A stretch of 24,057 bases of DNA from Acidimicrobiia bacterium (GTDB lineage: Bacteria > Actinomycetota > Acidimicrobiia > Spongiisociales > ZC4RG35): contig JAICND010000002.1 in the NCBI GenBank assembly GCA_025929005.1, forward strand, positions 1 through 24,057. Direction: 5' to 3'. Positions within the stretch are counted from its first letter, which is position 1. Each line of letters opens with the position of its first letter. Made by a program: the position numbers and the translations under genes. Below the pieces are notes generated by a model that did not search any database, was not told the DNA's origin, and was given only the letters and a program-made list of their open reading frames with translations. Of the stretch, positions 6,656 through 14,223 are shown in pieces.

Positions 6656-8025
6656 GTCTCGACAAGGGACTCGATCCGCGCCACCGCACCTGGGCTGGTT
6701 CGGACCGGTTCGTTCCCAAGACCTTCGTCCAGCCCTTCGTGCGGTTCACCCGGATCGAGGCCGCGTCAGGGATCGTGCTCTTGGCCGCCGCCGCTTTGGC
6801 CCTGCTCTGGGCGAACTCCCCATGGTCGGACGCCTATTTCCAGCTCTTCGACGAGACCCGCTTCGTCTTCGAGCTCGGGCCGATCCACCTCGACGAAAGC
6901 CTCGCCGAGATCGTCAATGACGGGTTGATGGCGATCTTCTTCTTCGTAGTCGGGCTCGAGATCAAACGTGAGTTCGTGATAGGGGAACTGCGCGACCCGA
7001 GGGCCGCCGCCCTCCCGGTCGTCGCCGCCTTCGGTGGGATGTTGATCCCCGCCCTCATCTATTTGGCCCTCGTCGCACCGTCCCGCCCCGAGGCAGTCGC
7101 CGGATGGGCGATACCGATGGCCACCGATATCGCCTTCGCCGTCGGCGTGGTCGCCCTGCTCGGGAGGCGGCTGCCACCGGCGGCCAAGCTGTTCATCCTG
7201 GCTGTCGCCATCGCCGACGACATCGGGGCAATCCTGGTGATCGCACTCTTCTATACGTCGGACCTGTCCATGGCTTGGCTCGCCGTCGGAGCGAGTCTCC
7301 TGGTCCTGATCGGGTTCGGCCAACGAGTCGGCGTCCGATCCTCCCTGTTCTACGGTTCGGCTGCCGTGGCAGTGTGGTTCGCGATGCTGGAATCCGGCGT
7401 CCACGCCACCATCGCCGGCATCGCCCTTGGATTCCTCACCCCAGCCCGCGCCTTGTACAGCTCCGAGGAGTTCGAAACAAAAGCCAGAGACATACTCGAC
7501 ACCTATCCGGTGGGGGACAGCCCCGAGGACGACGAGAAATCCGATTACGAAGCCGAACTCTTGTCGACCGTCGCCATCGAATCGATATCGCCCCTGAATC
7601 GACTGGAGAATCGGCTCCTCCCCTGGACCTCCTACGTCATCGTGCCCCTCTTCGCACTCGCCAACGCCGGAGTGGATTTCAGGGGTACAGATCCCATGGA
7701 GATCCTGACCAACCCGGTCGCCCAGGGAGTTGCCGCCGGTCTGATCTTTGGCAAGACAATCGGTATCAGCCTCTTCACCTGGCTCGCCGTCAGGACCGGT
7801 CTAGGCAGACTCCCACCAAACACCACCTGGCGTCACATCGTGGGATTGGCAGCTCTAGCGGGAATCGGATTCACCGTCTCACTGTTCATAACCAATCTCG
7901 CGTTCGCCGATCAGGACCTGGGCGACCTGGCACGAATCGGGATCTTCGCCGGGTCACTGCTCGCCGGGATCATCGGGTCCGTGATCCTGCTCGGGCGAAG
8001 CCGTGGACAGCGAGTCCCGACCTGA
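6652..8025 (+). CDS. nhaA: NhaA-type Na+/H+ antiporter
   Basis: An integral membrane antiporter of 457 residues that exchanges Na+ for H+ at the inner membrane, for pH and sodium homeostasis. Family signatures are IFFFVVGLEIKREFVIGELR, the PMATDIAFAVG aspartate, and AIADDIGAILVIALFY with the paired ion-binding aspartates. The unwound-helix region LFALANAGV and the C-terminal GFTVSLFITNLAF also fit. About a dozen hydrophobic segments are visible. An acidic insert (about residues 285-305, SPEDDEKSDYEAE) lies in a cytoplasmic loop. The ATG at 6652 gives the expected length; the upstream extension is not hydrophobic. It stands alone, divergent from the ArsR cassette and convergent with the KaiC-like gene. 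Confidence 0.95.
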   Translation: MSLDKGLDPRHRTWAGSDRFVPKTFVQPFVRFTRIEAASGIVLLAAAALALLWANSPWSDAYFQLFDETRFVFELGPIHLDESLAEIVNDGLMAIFFFVVGLEIKREFVIGELRDPRAAALPVVAAFGGMLIPALIYLALVAPSRPEAVAGWAIPMATDIAFAVGVVALLGRRLPPAAKLFILAVAIADDIGAILVIALFYTSDLSMAWLAVGASLLVLIGFGQRVGVRSSLFYGSAAVAVWFAMLESGVHATIAGIALGFLTPARALYSSEEFETKARDILDTYPVGDSPEDDEKSDYEAELLSTVAIESISPLNRLENRLLPWTSYVIVPLFALANAGVDFRGTDPMEILTNPVAQGVAAGLIFGKTIGISLFTWLAVRTGLGRLPPNTTWRHIVGLAALAGIGFTVSLFITNLAFADQDLGDLARIGIFAGSLLAGIIGSVILLGRSRGQRVPT

Positions 8026-8092
8026 GCGACTATCCGCCCGGATTGGGACACGAGGAAAGCCGAGGTCCAACATCGCGAGGCATGCACCATCT

Positions 8093-9499
8093 TCACAGCC
8101 GGGGTCCGTCGGCGACCAGGTCGGCTGGCTCACCGATTTTGAACCCTTCAGAAGTGATCTCGTACTGTCGCCGGGCGGCGTCGTGGGACGTGCCTCTCGT
8201 CTTCAAGACACTGACCGCTCGGATGAGCTGAGGCGAGTACGCATGGATCCCGAGGTGCACGACATTGTCGGAGAGGTGGGAGATGACCGCGTCAGTTGTC
8301 GGACCGTCGCCGGTCAACGGAGTCAATTCGTCGGTCATCATGAGACTGGTCCCCGTTCGCGAGAGTCTCTGAAGGATTGAGTACATGTACTCGCGGAACC
8401 TGACCTTATCCCCCGCTGCCAGCCGCAGATCCCCCAGACTGTCGATGAGAACCCTTTGGGCCCGCCCCTGTTTCACCGAGTCCAACAGGTCGTATACCCA
8501 TTCATCGATGTGCAGGTCGACGGGTGTTCTGTACATCAGCTCGACCTTGTCCGGGTCGAGGGACCAGCCAAAACCATTCAGTACGTCATTCAATTGAACA
8601 GGGTTCTCTTGAAAGGTGGCGATGAGACCAGGCTCGCCTCTGGCGGCGCCTGCGAGGATGAAATGCAATCCCAACAATGTCTTCCCCGACCCTGCCGGTC
8701 CGAGAACCAAGGTCGAGGACCCGGCACGAATACCAAGGTCCATCATCCGGTCCAAACCGTCGACTCCAGATGCCAAACGATCAGTTCGGCTGTCATACCC
8801 TTCGACGTCTCGAGGATCCGCCAAACGGGGGAACACCCTCAACCCCGCGCTGCCGATGCGGTAAGCGTGATGCCCCGAAAGGAAGCCACTTCCCCGCAGC
8901 TTGATCACCTGCAGATCGCGTGTCTCCCGTTGACTGGTCCTTGTCACCTCGAGTGAGATGATCGCATCGGCGACCGCGAACTCCGGATAGCGCGCAACAT
9001 CATTGCTGGTGTACTCGCCGAGCAAGAAGGTCGTCAAAGGGAAGGCCGACAGCATCGAACCCAGCTGGTGGGTGAGATCGCGGAGGTTTCCGTCATGCCT
9101 GTCGGTGTACGTGTGGATTGCCTTGTAGCTGTCGACGACCAAGATCCCTGGTCTGCGCTCCTTGATGAGGTGCTCGATTCTGTCGAAGATCCCTTGGGGG
9201 CCCTTCTCGGATAGGACCCCAGCGAGGGACTCGTAGAAGACGGACACGCCCACGGCGTCCGCGTCGAAGAAATCCAGGGTCTGTCCATAGCGCAGCACCT
9301 TCTCCACGGGCTCCGAGGCAGTGGTGAGATAGAAACCCGGCCGGTCTTTACTGGCGTTCTTGAACAGATACTGCTGGGCAAGGATGGTCTTGCCGGCACC
9401 GGGCAGGCCCATGAGCATGATGATCGCATTTCTAGGGATGCCCCCACCCAACACCTGATCCAGCCGCGGCTCTCCCGACAACATCCGTCCGTCGCTCAT
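8093..9499 (-). CDS. KaiC-like ATPase with two RecA domains
   Basis: The protein has 468 residues and two KaiC domains. Domain 1 has Walker A GLPGAGKT at 31-38 and Walker B GILVVDS near 118-124. Domain 2 has Walker A GPAGSGKT at 267-274 and Walker B RVLIDSL near 349-355. The C-terminus VLKTRGTSHDAARRQYEITS is the conserved KaiC end. The catalytic Glu pairs of KaiC are only partly kept (TASEP in domain 1, TFQEN in domain 2). No KaiA or KaiB is nearby. Such proteins in non-cyanobacteria are thought to act as signalling ATPases; true clock function is not supported here. The ATG overlaps the MerR-receiver stop (ATGA), so the two are made together and probably work together. Confidence 0.9.
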   Translation of the reverse strand: MSDGRMLSGEPRLDQVLGGGIPRNAIIMLMGLPGAGKTILAQQYLFKNASKDRPGFYLTTASEPVEKVLRYGQTLDFFDADAVGVSVFYESLAGVLSEKGPQGIFDRIEHLIKERRPGILVVDSYKAIHTYTDRHDGNLRDLTHQLGSMLSAFPLTTFLLGEYTSNDVARYPEFAVADAIISLEVTRTSQRETRDLQVIKLRGSGFLSGHHAYRIGSAGLRVFPRLADPRDVEGYDSRTDRLASGVDGLDRMMDLGIRAGSSTLVLGPAGSGKTLLGLHFILAGAARGEPGLIATFQENPVQLNDVLNGFGWSLDPDKVELMYRTPVDLHIDEWVYDLLDSVKQGRAQRVLIDSLGDLRLAAGDKVRFREYMYSILQRLSRTGTSLMMTDELTPLTGDGPTTDAVISHLSDNVVHLGIHAYSPQLIRAVSVLKTRGTSHDAARRQYEITSEGFKIGEPADLVADGPRL

Positions 9500-10146
9500 T
9501 TCAGAGGACGGTGGGCGGTCACGGCGCTGCTGCCGAGCATGTCCCGCACCACCGATATCAGCTGCATCGGGTCGAGTGGCTTCTGCAAAAAGACATCGGC
9601 GCCTGCGTCGAGAGCTCGATCGCGCGTGTCCAGGCTGGATATCGCGATGATCCTCGCCTGACCCCACTCGCTGGCCCGTCGGCACAACTCGTATCCTGCC
9701 CCGTCAGACAACAGGAGATCGACCACGACCAGCTCCGGTTTCTCCTGTACGAAGGTGGCCATCGCTTCGTCGGCACTCAGCGCGACGAGGACGCGATAAC
9801 CCTCCGTTCGCAAGAAGAAATCGGTGAGCCCCGCGGCAAATGGGTCTCTTTCCGCCAAGAGCACCGCGATGTGGGGCGCCTCCGGACCCGGAGTGGTCAA
9901 CACGTCTCCCGACGCCAGACGATCCGAGAGGACACGATGAGCGTCTCCAGGCTGCATTCCCCCGTCGATGCTGGCTTTGACGAAGCGCAGTTGCTCGACC
10001 TGCTCTCGGGTGTAGAGCCTCTGCCCACCGGAGCTACGCTCGGGGACGATCAATCCGTAGCGGTCCTCCCAGGTGCGCAGAGTCGAAGTAGGGACGTCGA
10101 GTAGATCGGCGACCGTCCCGATGCTGAACACGGGAGTCTTCGTCAC
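9496..10146 (-). CDS. Hybrid regulator: MerR DNA-binding domain fused to a response-regulator receiver domain
   Basis: The protein has 216 residues. Residues 7-75 are a MerR-type winged helix (FSIGTVADLLDVPTSTLRTW, GLIVPERSSGGQRLYTREQV). The usual MerR dimerisation coil and ligand domain are replaced, after a short linker, by a receiver domain at about 92-205. There Glu99/Asp101 are the acidic pair, Asp143 is the phospho-acceptor (ELVVVDLLLSDG), Ser170/171 follow and Lys189 sits in FLQKPLD. It should therefore be a DNA-binding regulator controlled by phosphorylation or by protein contact. No histidine kinase is adjacent. The start is a GTG with no ribosome site, 6 bases after a TAGACT -10, which implies leaderless translation. 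It is co-transcribed with the KaiC-like ATPase. Confidence 0.9.
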   Translation of the reverse strand: MTKTPVFSIGTVADLLDVPTSTLRTWEDRYGLIVPERSSGGQRLYTREQVEQLRFVKASIDGGMQPGDAHRVLSDRLASGDVLTTPGPEAPHIAVLLAERDPFAAGLTDFFLRTEGYRVLVALSADEAMATFVQEKPELVVVDLLLSDGAGYELCRRASEWGQARIIAISSLDTRDRALDAGADVFLQKPLDPMQLISVVRDMLGSSAVTAHRPLK

Positions 10147-10152
10147 ATCCCG

Positions 10153-10182
10153 AGTCTAAGGCGATGGGATCTAGAGTGACAA
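10153..10182 (-). promoter_or_regulatory. Promoter of the MerR-receiver/KaiC operon
   Basis: Leftward TTGTCA (10177-10182), an 18-base spacer and TAGACT (10153-10158) precede the GTG start by 6 bases. This fits an actinobacterial housekeeping promoter with a leaderless transcript. I saw no MerR-style elongated 19-20 bp spacer with a dyad. Confidence 0.55.
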
Positions 10183-10236
10183 GGTTCTGAGGAGTCGAAC
10201 CTCTTCAACACCTCCTTCTTTCCCGACAATTCGGTC

Positions 10237-10266
10237 TTGCATTCTTCATACTCGCTCAGGTAGTGT
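10237..10266 (+). promoter_or_regulatory. Candidate promoter for the STAS gene
   Basis: TTGCAT (10237-10242), an 18-base spacer and TAGTGT (10261-10266) read rightward. An ATG at 10272 directly after it starts a 14-residue frame ending at 10316. The STAS start lies about 145 bases downstream, leaving room for a leader or the small ORF at 10298. Confidence 0.45.
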
Positions 10267-10297
10267 GGACCATGAGTGAGAGTGAGCAGGTATTGAG

Positions 10298-10420
10298 ATG
10301 TCTACCCCTCATTTGAGCGACTACACCGGAATAGCGACCCCTCGTCCCAAAGGTGTCACCCGGCCCCACACGGCCGAGAAGGCCATCTCCGGCCCACCCG
10401 AAGAAGGTGTAAACCCGTGA
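10298..10420 (+). CDS. Possible 40-residue protein coupled to the STAS gene
   Basis: An ATG at 10298 opens 40 codons (MSTPHLSDYTGIATPRPKGV at the start) whose TGA overlaps the GTG of the STAS gene as GTGA, the same junction used by real operons in this window. A CAGG stretch lies about 7 bases upstream. The product would be proline-rich, hydrophilic and without recognisable domain. It could be a real small protein or only a coupling leader; the STAS gene also has its own AAGAAGG site within this frame. Confidence 0.35.
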   Translation: MSTPHLSDYTGIATPRPKGVTRPHTAEKAISGPPEEGVNP

Positions 10421-10764
10421 ATTCCTTCCAAGTCGAGTCACGACGTATCGACACGGGCGAGCGGATGGTCACCGTCCTGGGAGAGATTGATCTGGCGACG
10501 GCACCAGAATTGGCCAAGGCCCTCAAGGCTTGCCGCGGCAATGTGGTCGTCGATCTCCGCAAGGTCCCGTTCATGGATTCGACTGGGCTCCGTGTTCTCC
10601 TCACCGAACAAAACCGCCTCGTCGACGCTGGAGGTTCCCTTCGGCTACTAGTGGGGGGAGATCAGATGAAGAAGCTGTTCGCCATCACCGGGCTTGCTGA
10701 GACATTCCAAATCGATAATGCCATCCATCCGGCGGAGAATGCCAGCCTTCACTCTCCGGGGTGA
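10417..10764 (+). CDS. STAS-domain anti-sigma factor antagonist (SpoIIAA/RsbV-like)
   Basis: A single STAS domain of 115 residues: VTVLGEIDLATAPELAKAL, VVVDLRKVPFMDSTGLRVLL and SLRLLVGGDQMKKLF, ending near LAETFQI. Ser55 in MDSTGL is the residue phosphorylated by anti-sigma kinases; the unphosphorylated form binds the kinase and frees a sigma factor. No anti-sigma kinase or sigma gene is in the window, so its partner is elsewhere. The GTG start has AAGAAGG about 9 bases upstream. It is divergent from the MerR-receiver/KaiC operon, which suggests a shared signalling function, though this is inference. Confidence 0.9.
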   Translation: MNSFQVESRRIDTGERMVTVLGEIDLATAPELAKALKACRGNVVVDLRKVPFMDSTGLRVLLTEQNRLVDAGGSLRLLVGGDQMKKLFAITGLAETFQIDNAIHPAENASLHSPG

Positions 10765-10913
10765 CGTCGGTCGAGGCGGCGTTACCAACCGTATCCGAGA
10801 ATCATCGGCAGCAACAGGATCAGGGTCAGCTGGGTTACCTCGTCCGCCTTTCAGTTGCGGCATATCCAGGTCCCGGATATCTGCAGTCTCACGATGTCAA
10901 CGTCCTGGAAGGA

Positions 10914-11642
10914 TCAGGGCCGGGTACTTCTGAGCACGGAAGCCCGGATGGGCTCTCGGATTACAACCTCACCGCTGTCGGCAGCAAGCAACTCATCGGC
11001 CGAGGCGATCAACTCCGCTGAACCACCACTGCTGTATCCCTCCAGGGCCAGGTAATCCAACCAGGCCCCGGTACTCGGGAAATGTGACAGCAGGTCGAAG
11101 AACCTTTGGCGCTCCGTGACGTACCAGCCGTCACTCTCGACCAGGTCCAGTCGAGCACGAGCTTCGAGGATGTCACTGATGTCCTCCTCCTGGTCGAGGT
11201 GGCCGAGACGATGGATAAGGTCACCCTGCCACACCTCCACCCCAGTCCGCTTCGGCTCCGGGTGAAGGTCGAGAAGGACGCCCTCGGGTCGAAGCGAGCC
11301 ATGGATCCGCCTCAGGGCGTGGACCACGCCCTCCAATTGAATGCATCACAAAGAATGAGCGAGGATGGCCACGTCGTAGGCGTCCGGAGAAAGCTCGACG
11401 TCGGCGATATCCGCCACCAAAAAACTCGTCTTCGAGCGAAGCGAAGCGGGAGTGGCGCCGGTAGCTCGCGCGATCTTCTCCCCATTTGTGTCCATGGCGA
11501 GCACCATGGCCGCCGCTTCGGCGTACCGCCAGGTCAGACGCCCATCCCCGCACCCCACCTCGAGCACGTCAGCACCCGAGAAATCCACCAACTCATGGAT
11601 GATGGCGGACTCGGTGCCTTCTGGATCGATCGGCGAGCTCAC
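10914..11642 (-). pseudogene. Class I SAM-dependent methyltransferase interrupted by one in-frame UGA
   Basis: A 243-codon frame from a GTG at 11642 (GGGAGGA about 5 bases upstream) has a single in-frame TGA at 11346-11348, codon 99. Before it lie motif I VLEVGCGDGRLT (26-37), MDTNGEKIA and YDVAILAHSL. Directly after it the same frame goes on as CIQLEGVVHALRRIHGSLRP and EGVLLDLHPEP, and then a normal C-terminal half of 143 codons with no other defect. The UGA therefore replaces one residue beside a Cys in the loop after motif II. It could be a recent nonsense mutation, an assembly error, or a selenocysteine codon, since a hairpin follows at SECIS-like distance. The methyl acceptor is unknown. 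It lies downstream of the ABC/two-component operon, 141 bases after the regulator. Confidence 0.8.
11314..11332 (-). other. Hairpin downstream of the in-frame UGA (SECIS-like placement)
   Basis: On the coding strand AGGGCGT-GGTCC-ACGCCCT forms a 7-bp stem with a 5-base loop. It begins 13 bases after the UGA, and the loop, which starts GG, begins 20 bases after it. Bacterial SECIS elements are described as having a small apical loop with G in the first two positions about 16-37 bases after the UGA. The sequence may equally be a coding coincidence. Confidence 0.4.
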
Positions 11643-11706
11643 AGCTCCTCCCAGTCACGAACTTGGTGGCGATGATATTGCTAGGTCGAGGGGTGACCAG
11701 GTCGAC

Positions 11707-11776
11707 TTCAAGGAGCCCGGGCACACCACCTGCCTGAGGGCATCGGTGACGTCGGGCGCACGGTTCAAGGAGCCCG
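11707..11776. repeat. Short direct repeat between regulator and methyltransferase genes
   Basis: TTCAAGGAGCCCG occurs at 11707-11719 and again at 11764-11776, 57 bases apart. Each copy is preceded some 15-20 bases earlier by GGTGAC. It lies in the non-coding gap just after the response-regulator gene. Its role is unknown. Confidence 0.4.
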
Positions 11777-11783
11777 CCCTGGG

Positions 11784-12383
11784 CTACAGGTATCCCATTT
11801 CTTGGGCCTTGGCGAAGGCCTCGATACGGTTTCGCGCCCCGAGCTTGACGATGGCAGATGACAGGTAGTTGCGTACGGTTCCTTCGGCGAGGTGGAGCCT
11901 TTGCGCGATCTCGATGTTGGGATGTCCTTCACCGACCTCTCGCAGGACTTCTCGCTCCCGGTCAGTGAGTGGGTCGCTGCCGGTCCATGCGGATACGGCG
12001 AGCTCCGGGGCGATCACACGGTTGCCTGCTGCCACCCGCCGAAGGGTGTCGGCTAGATCTTCGATGGGTGAGTCTTTGAGGACATATCCTGACACCCCGG
12101 CATCGAGTGCCCGCCGCAGATAGCCACTTCGGGCGAAGGTGGTCACGATTACGACCCGGACCGTCGGATTGTCCTTGAGACGAGAAGCCAGCTCGAGTCC
12201 CGTCATTCCCGGCATTTCGATGTCGGTGAGAAGGATGTCCGGCTGGTGCTCTGTGACAGCTGCCAAACCCTGCTCGCCATCTTCGGCGACAGCGACTACC
12301 TCGATGTCCGGTTCGAGGTCGAGGAGCCCCGCAAAGGCTCCACGCACCATGGCCTGGTCTTCGGCGAGGACGACGCGGATCAT
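11784..12383 (-). CDS. NarL/LuxR-family response regulator (DesR-like)
   Basis: The protein has 199 residues. The receiver domain spans about 1-120: acidic residues in LAEDQ, phospho-acceptor Asp54 in LLTDIEMPG, Thr in VTTFARSGYL and Lys in VLKDSP. A LuxR-type helix-turn-helix lies at about 135-195 (LTDREREVLREVGEGHPNIE, then LAEGTVRNYLSSAIVKLGAR). The ATG overlaps the kinase stop (ATGA), and the pair closes an operon with an ABC exporter. Regulators of this type usually activate their own exporter operon after phosphorylation by the partner kinase, commonly in response to membrane stress or membrane-active compounds. Confidence 0.93.
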   Translation of the reverse strand: MIRVVLAEDQAMVRGAFAGLLDLEPDIEVVAVAEDGEQGLAAVTEHQPDILLTDIEMPGMTGLELASRLKDNPTVRVVIVTTFARSGYLRRALDAGVSGYVLKDSPIEDLADTLRRVAAGNRVIAPELAVSAWTGSDPLTDREREVLREVGEGHPNIEIAQRLHLAEGTVRNYLSSAIVKLGARNRIEAFAKAQEMGYL

Positions 12384-13501
12384 GAAGAACGACCACCGAA
12401 CGGCATGTCGATCCGTAGCTCTGTCCCGCCTGCCACTCCGGGTCCGAACGTGAGGGTTCCCCCTGCGGCGATCACACGTTCGCGCATGCCCTGAATCCCC
12501 GAGCCGGCTCCCTTGGCGGGTCCGATCCCGTCGTCGGTCACGGTTAGTGATACTCCCCCGTCCTGGCTGTCGATTCGGGCCTCCACCATGCCAGCCTTGG
12601 CATGGCGCAAGACATTGGTGACCGCCTCGCGAAGTCCCAACGCCAGAACATTCTCGACCGAAGGTGCCAGATCGACCTCCAAGTCTCCGCGCGTCTCCAA
12701 CTCGGTGCCGCCGGCGGCGAGCGCATCGCGGGCCACGGCCAGTTCGTCGCGCAGCGACGCCTGGTGCCATCCAGCCACGCTTTCCCTGATCGAGGAAAGT
12801 GCATCGCGAGCTATGCGTTCCACCTCGTCCGCTTCCTCTACGGCGCGACCCTGATCCGACGGGGCCAGTCGTTGGACGAGTTGGCTTCGCACGATGATGG
12901 CGGTGAGGGCCTGACCTGCGATGTCGTGGACGTCGCGAGCGATCCGTTCCCGCTCGGCGATGGTGGCGAGATGGGCGACCCGGCGGTTCTCAGCAAGGAG
13001 CGCGACCGCGTGATGGTCCCGTGACACATCATGGAAGACGGCGGATCCAATGACCCAGATCATGACCACCGGGATGAGTATGAAGATTCGAAACGGCCAA
13101 GGGATCGAGCTCAGGAAGAAGCCAGTCAGGGTGAGGACGGTGATCACCGACAGCCTGAGCCGGAGTGTCTCCTCACTGGCTGACCTGGCAACGAGGGCGG
13201 CGGCGTATATGGGCAACGCCATGATCGCTGTCGAGTCGAAGGGTGCTGTCGCCAGCGCCAGCACCATCAGGACAGTTGCCCCCCCGATATCCCAGCCTCG
13301 TATCTGCGAGACGACAAAGGTGGGGAGGGCTACTGCAACCACCCCAACAGCGAAGAGCCAATCCTCGGGACCGGCGTCGGGGGAGAAGATCGGTCCGATG
13401 AGGATGAATGCGAAGAAGACCAGGGGTGCCCAACGCGAGAAACCGGAACGCCCCGTGTTGGGGCGTTCCGACTTCGCGAGTCTGACTGTGGTGTCGTTCA
13501 C
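12380..13501 (-). CDS. Membrane sensor histidine kinase, HisKA_3 type (DesK-like)
   Basis: The protein has 373 residues from a GTG at 13501 that overlaps the permease stop (GTGA). About five or six hydrophobic segments fill residues 24-155 with almost no extracytoplasmic domain, so it senses within the membrane or through the partner transporter. The dimerisation/phospho-acceptor motif ERERIARDVHDIAGQALTAI has His192. The ATPase part has the N box REAVTNVLRHA and G boxes TVTDDGIG and GSGIQGMRERV. It phosphorylates the NarL-type regulator encoded next. An unusual perfect hairpin lies within its codons 11-19. The start could be slightly downstream, but the GTGA overlap matches the other junctions. 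Confidence 0.92.
   Translation of the reverse strand: MNDTTVRLAKSERPNTGRSGFSRWAPLVFFAFILIGPIFSPDAGPEDWLFAVGVVAVALPTFVVSQIRGWDIGGATVLMVLALATAPFDSTAIMALPIYAAALVARSASEETLRLRLSVITVLTLTGFFLSSIPWPFRIFILIPVVMIWVIGSAVFHDVSRDHHAVALLAENRRVAHLATIAERERIARDVHDIAGQALTAIIVRSQLVQRLAPSDQGRAVEEADEVERIARDALSSIRESVAGWHQASLRDELAVARDALAAGGTELETRGDLEVDLAPSVENVLALGLREAVTNVLRHAKAGMVEARIDSQDGGVSLTVTDDGIGPAKGAGSGIQGMRERVIAAGGTLTFGPGVAGGTELRIDMPFGGRSS
13444..13470 (-). other. Perfect 11-bp stem, 5-base loop hairpin in the kinase 5' coding region
   Basis: CGGAACGCCCC and GGGGCGTTCCG flank a 5-base loop with no mismatch, about 31 bases after the kinase GTG on the coding strand. There is no following U-run, so it is not a standard terminator. 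It could damp kinase translation or stabilise or process the operon mRNA between exporter and kinase. Confidence 0.55.
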
Positions 13502-14223
13502 ACTTCTGTGGAACGGTACGCCAGTGCTGCTGCGATCGCTCCCACGATCGTTGTTCCCACGAGGTAGGCGACGTGACCCCACATTGCTCCGCCTTCGACT
13601 TGCGCCAGGGCCAGTTGTGCCAGGTGATAGGGCGGGAGGTACACCGCGATGTCTCCCAGCCACGTGGGGAACATTTCCAGCGGAAACCAGAGGCCTGACA
13701 GAACCACCGAGGGAATCAGCAGCGCGTTGAGCACCGCTATTGCGCTGTTGAGACTGAACCTCGCCCCAACAGCCAGTGAGAACAGGCTGAAAGGCAAGGC
13801 TCCGAGCACCAGCACACCGATGACACGGAGGACCTGAGGCACGTCCAGAGGTCCTGCGGTGAGACGGGCGACCAGGGTTATCCCAGCCAGGGTGACTATC
13901 GCATACGGGAGTGCTGCGCTGACTTTGGCGGACAACGTCACGCCAAGCGGCGTACCGTCCGCTCTCTTGACGCGAAGCCAGCCCCGCTCTCTGGCGTCGG
14001 CGAGGCCCACACCCGGGTTGATCAGGACCACAGACAGCACCCCGAACGCCCCGTAGGTGGCCAACGACTCGACGCCGAAGCCGTCACCTTCACCGCCGAA
14101 CATCGATGCGAACAGTGCAAAGAAGGCCACTGGCATCAGCACCGAGAAGAAGAGAGCGGTTGGCTCCCTGACGATCCCCAGGACCTCGTCTCGAACTTCT
14201 ATGCGAAAGATTCTTGTGTTCAT
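13498..14223 (-). CDS. ABC-2 type transporter permease
   Basis: A six-span membrane subunit of 241 residues. It begins RIEVRDEVLGIVREPTALFF and then has the first span LMPVAFFALFASMF. A loop contains VGLADARERGWLRVKRADGT, the coupling region typical of drug and lipid ABC-2 exporters. The last spans include LIPSVVLSGLWFPLEMFP. The ATG at 14223 overlaps the ATPase stop (ATGA). It should pair with the upstream ATPase as an exporter, with the kinase/regulator downstream sensing its load or substrate. The layout resembles linearmycin- or daunorubicin-type export systems; the substrate cannot be read. Confidence 0.93.
   Translation of the reverse strand: MNTRIFRIEVRDEVLGIVREPTALFFSVLMPVAFFALFASMFGGEGDGFGVESLATYGAFGVLSVVLINPGVGLADARERGWLRVKRADGTPLGVTLSAKVSAALPYAIVTLAGITLVARLTAGPLDVPQVLRVIGVLVLGALPFSLFSLAVGARFSLNSAIAVLNALLIPSVVLSGLWFPLEMFPTWLGDIAVYLPPYHLAQLALAQVEGGAMWGHVAYLVGTTIVGAIAAALAYRSTEV

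Noticed and set aside
7104..8231. 375-codon rightward frame over the antiporter
   Set aside because: It is a shifted-frame shadow of NhaA, without membrane segments.
8093..9499. Circadian clock kaiC
   Set aside because: The architecture is KaiC-like, but kaiA and kaiB are absent and the catalytic Glu pairs are only partly kept, so no clock role is claimed.
11314..11332. Rho-independent terminator
   Set aside because: The hairpin lies inside coding sequence and has no following U-run.
13444..13470. Terminator between permease and kinase
   Set aside because: Strong stem but no U-run, and it lies after the kinase start, within an overlapping operon.
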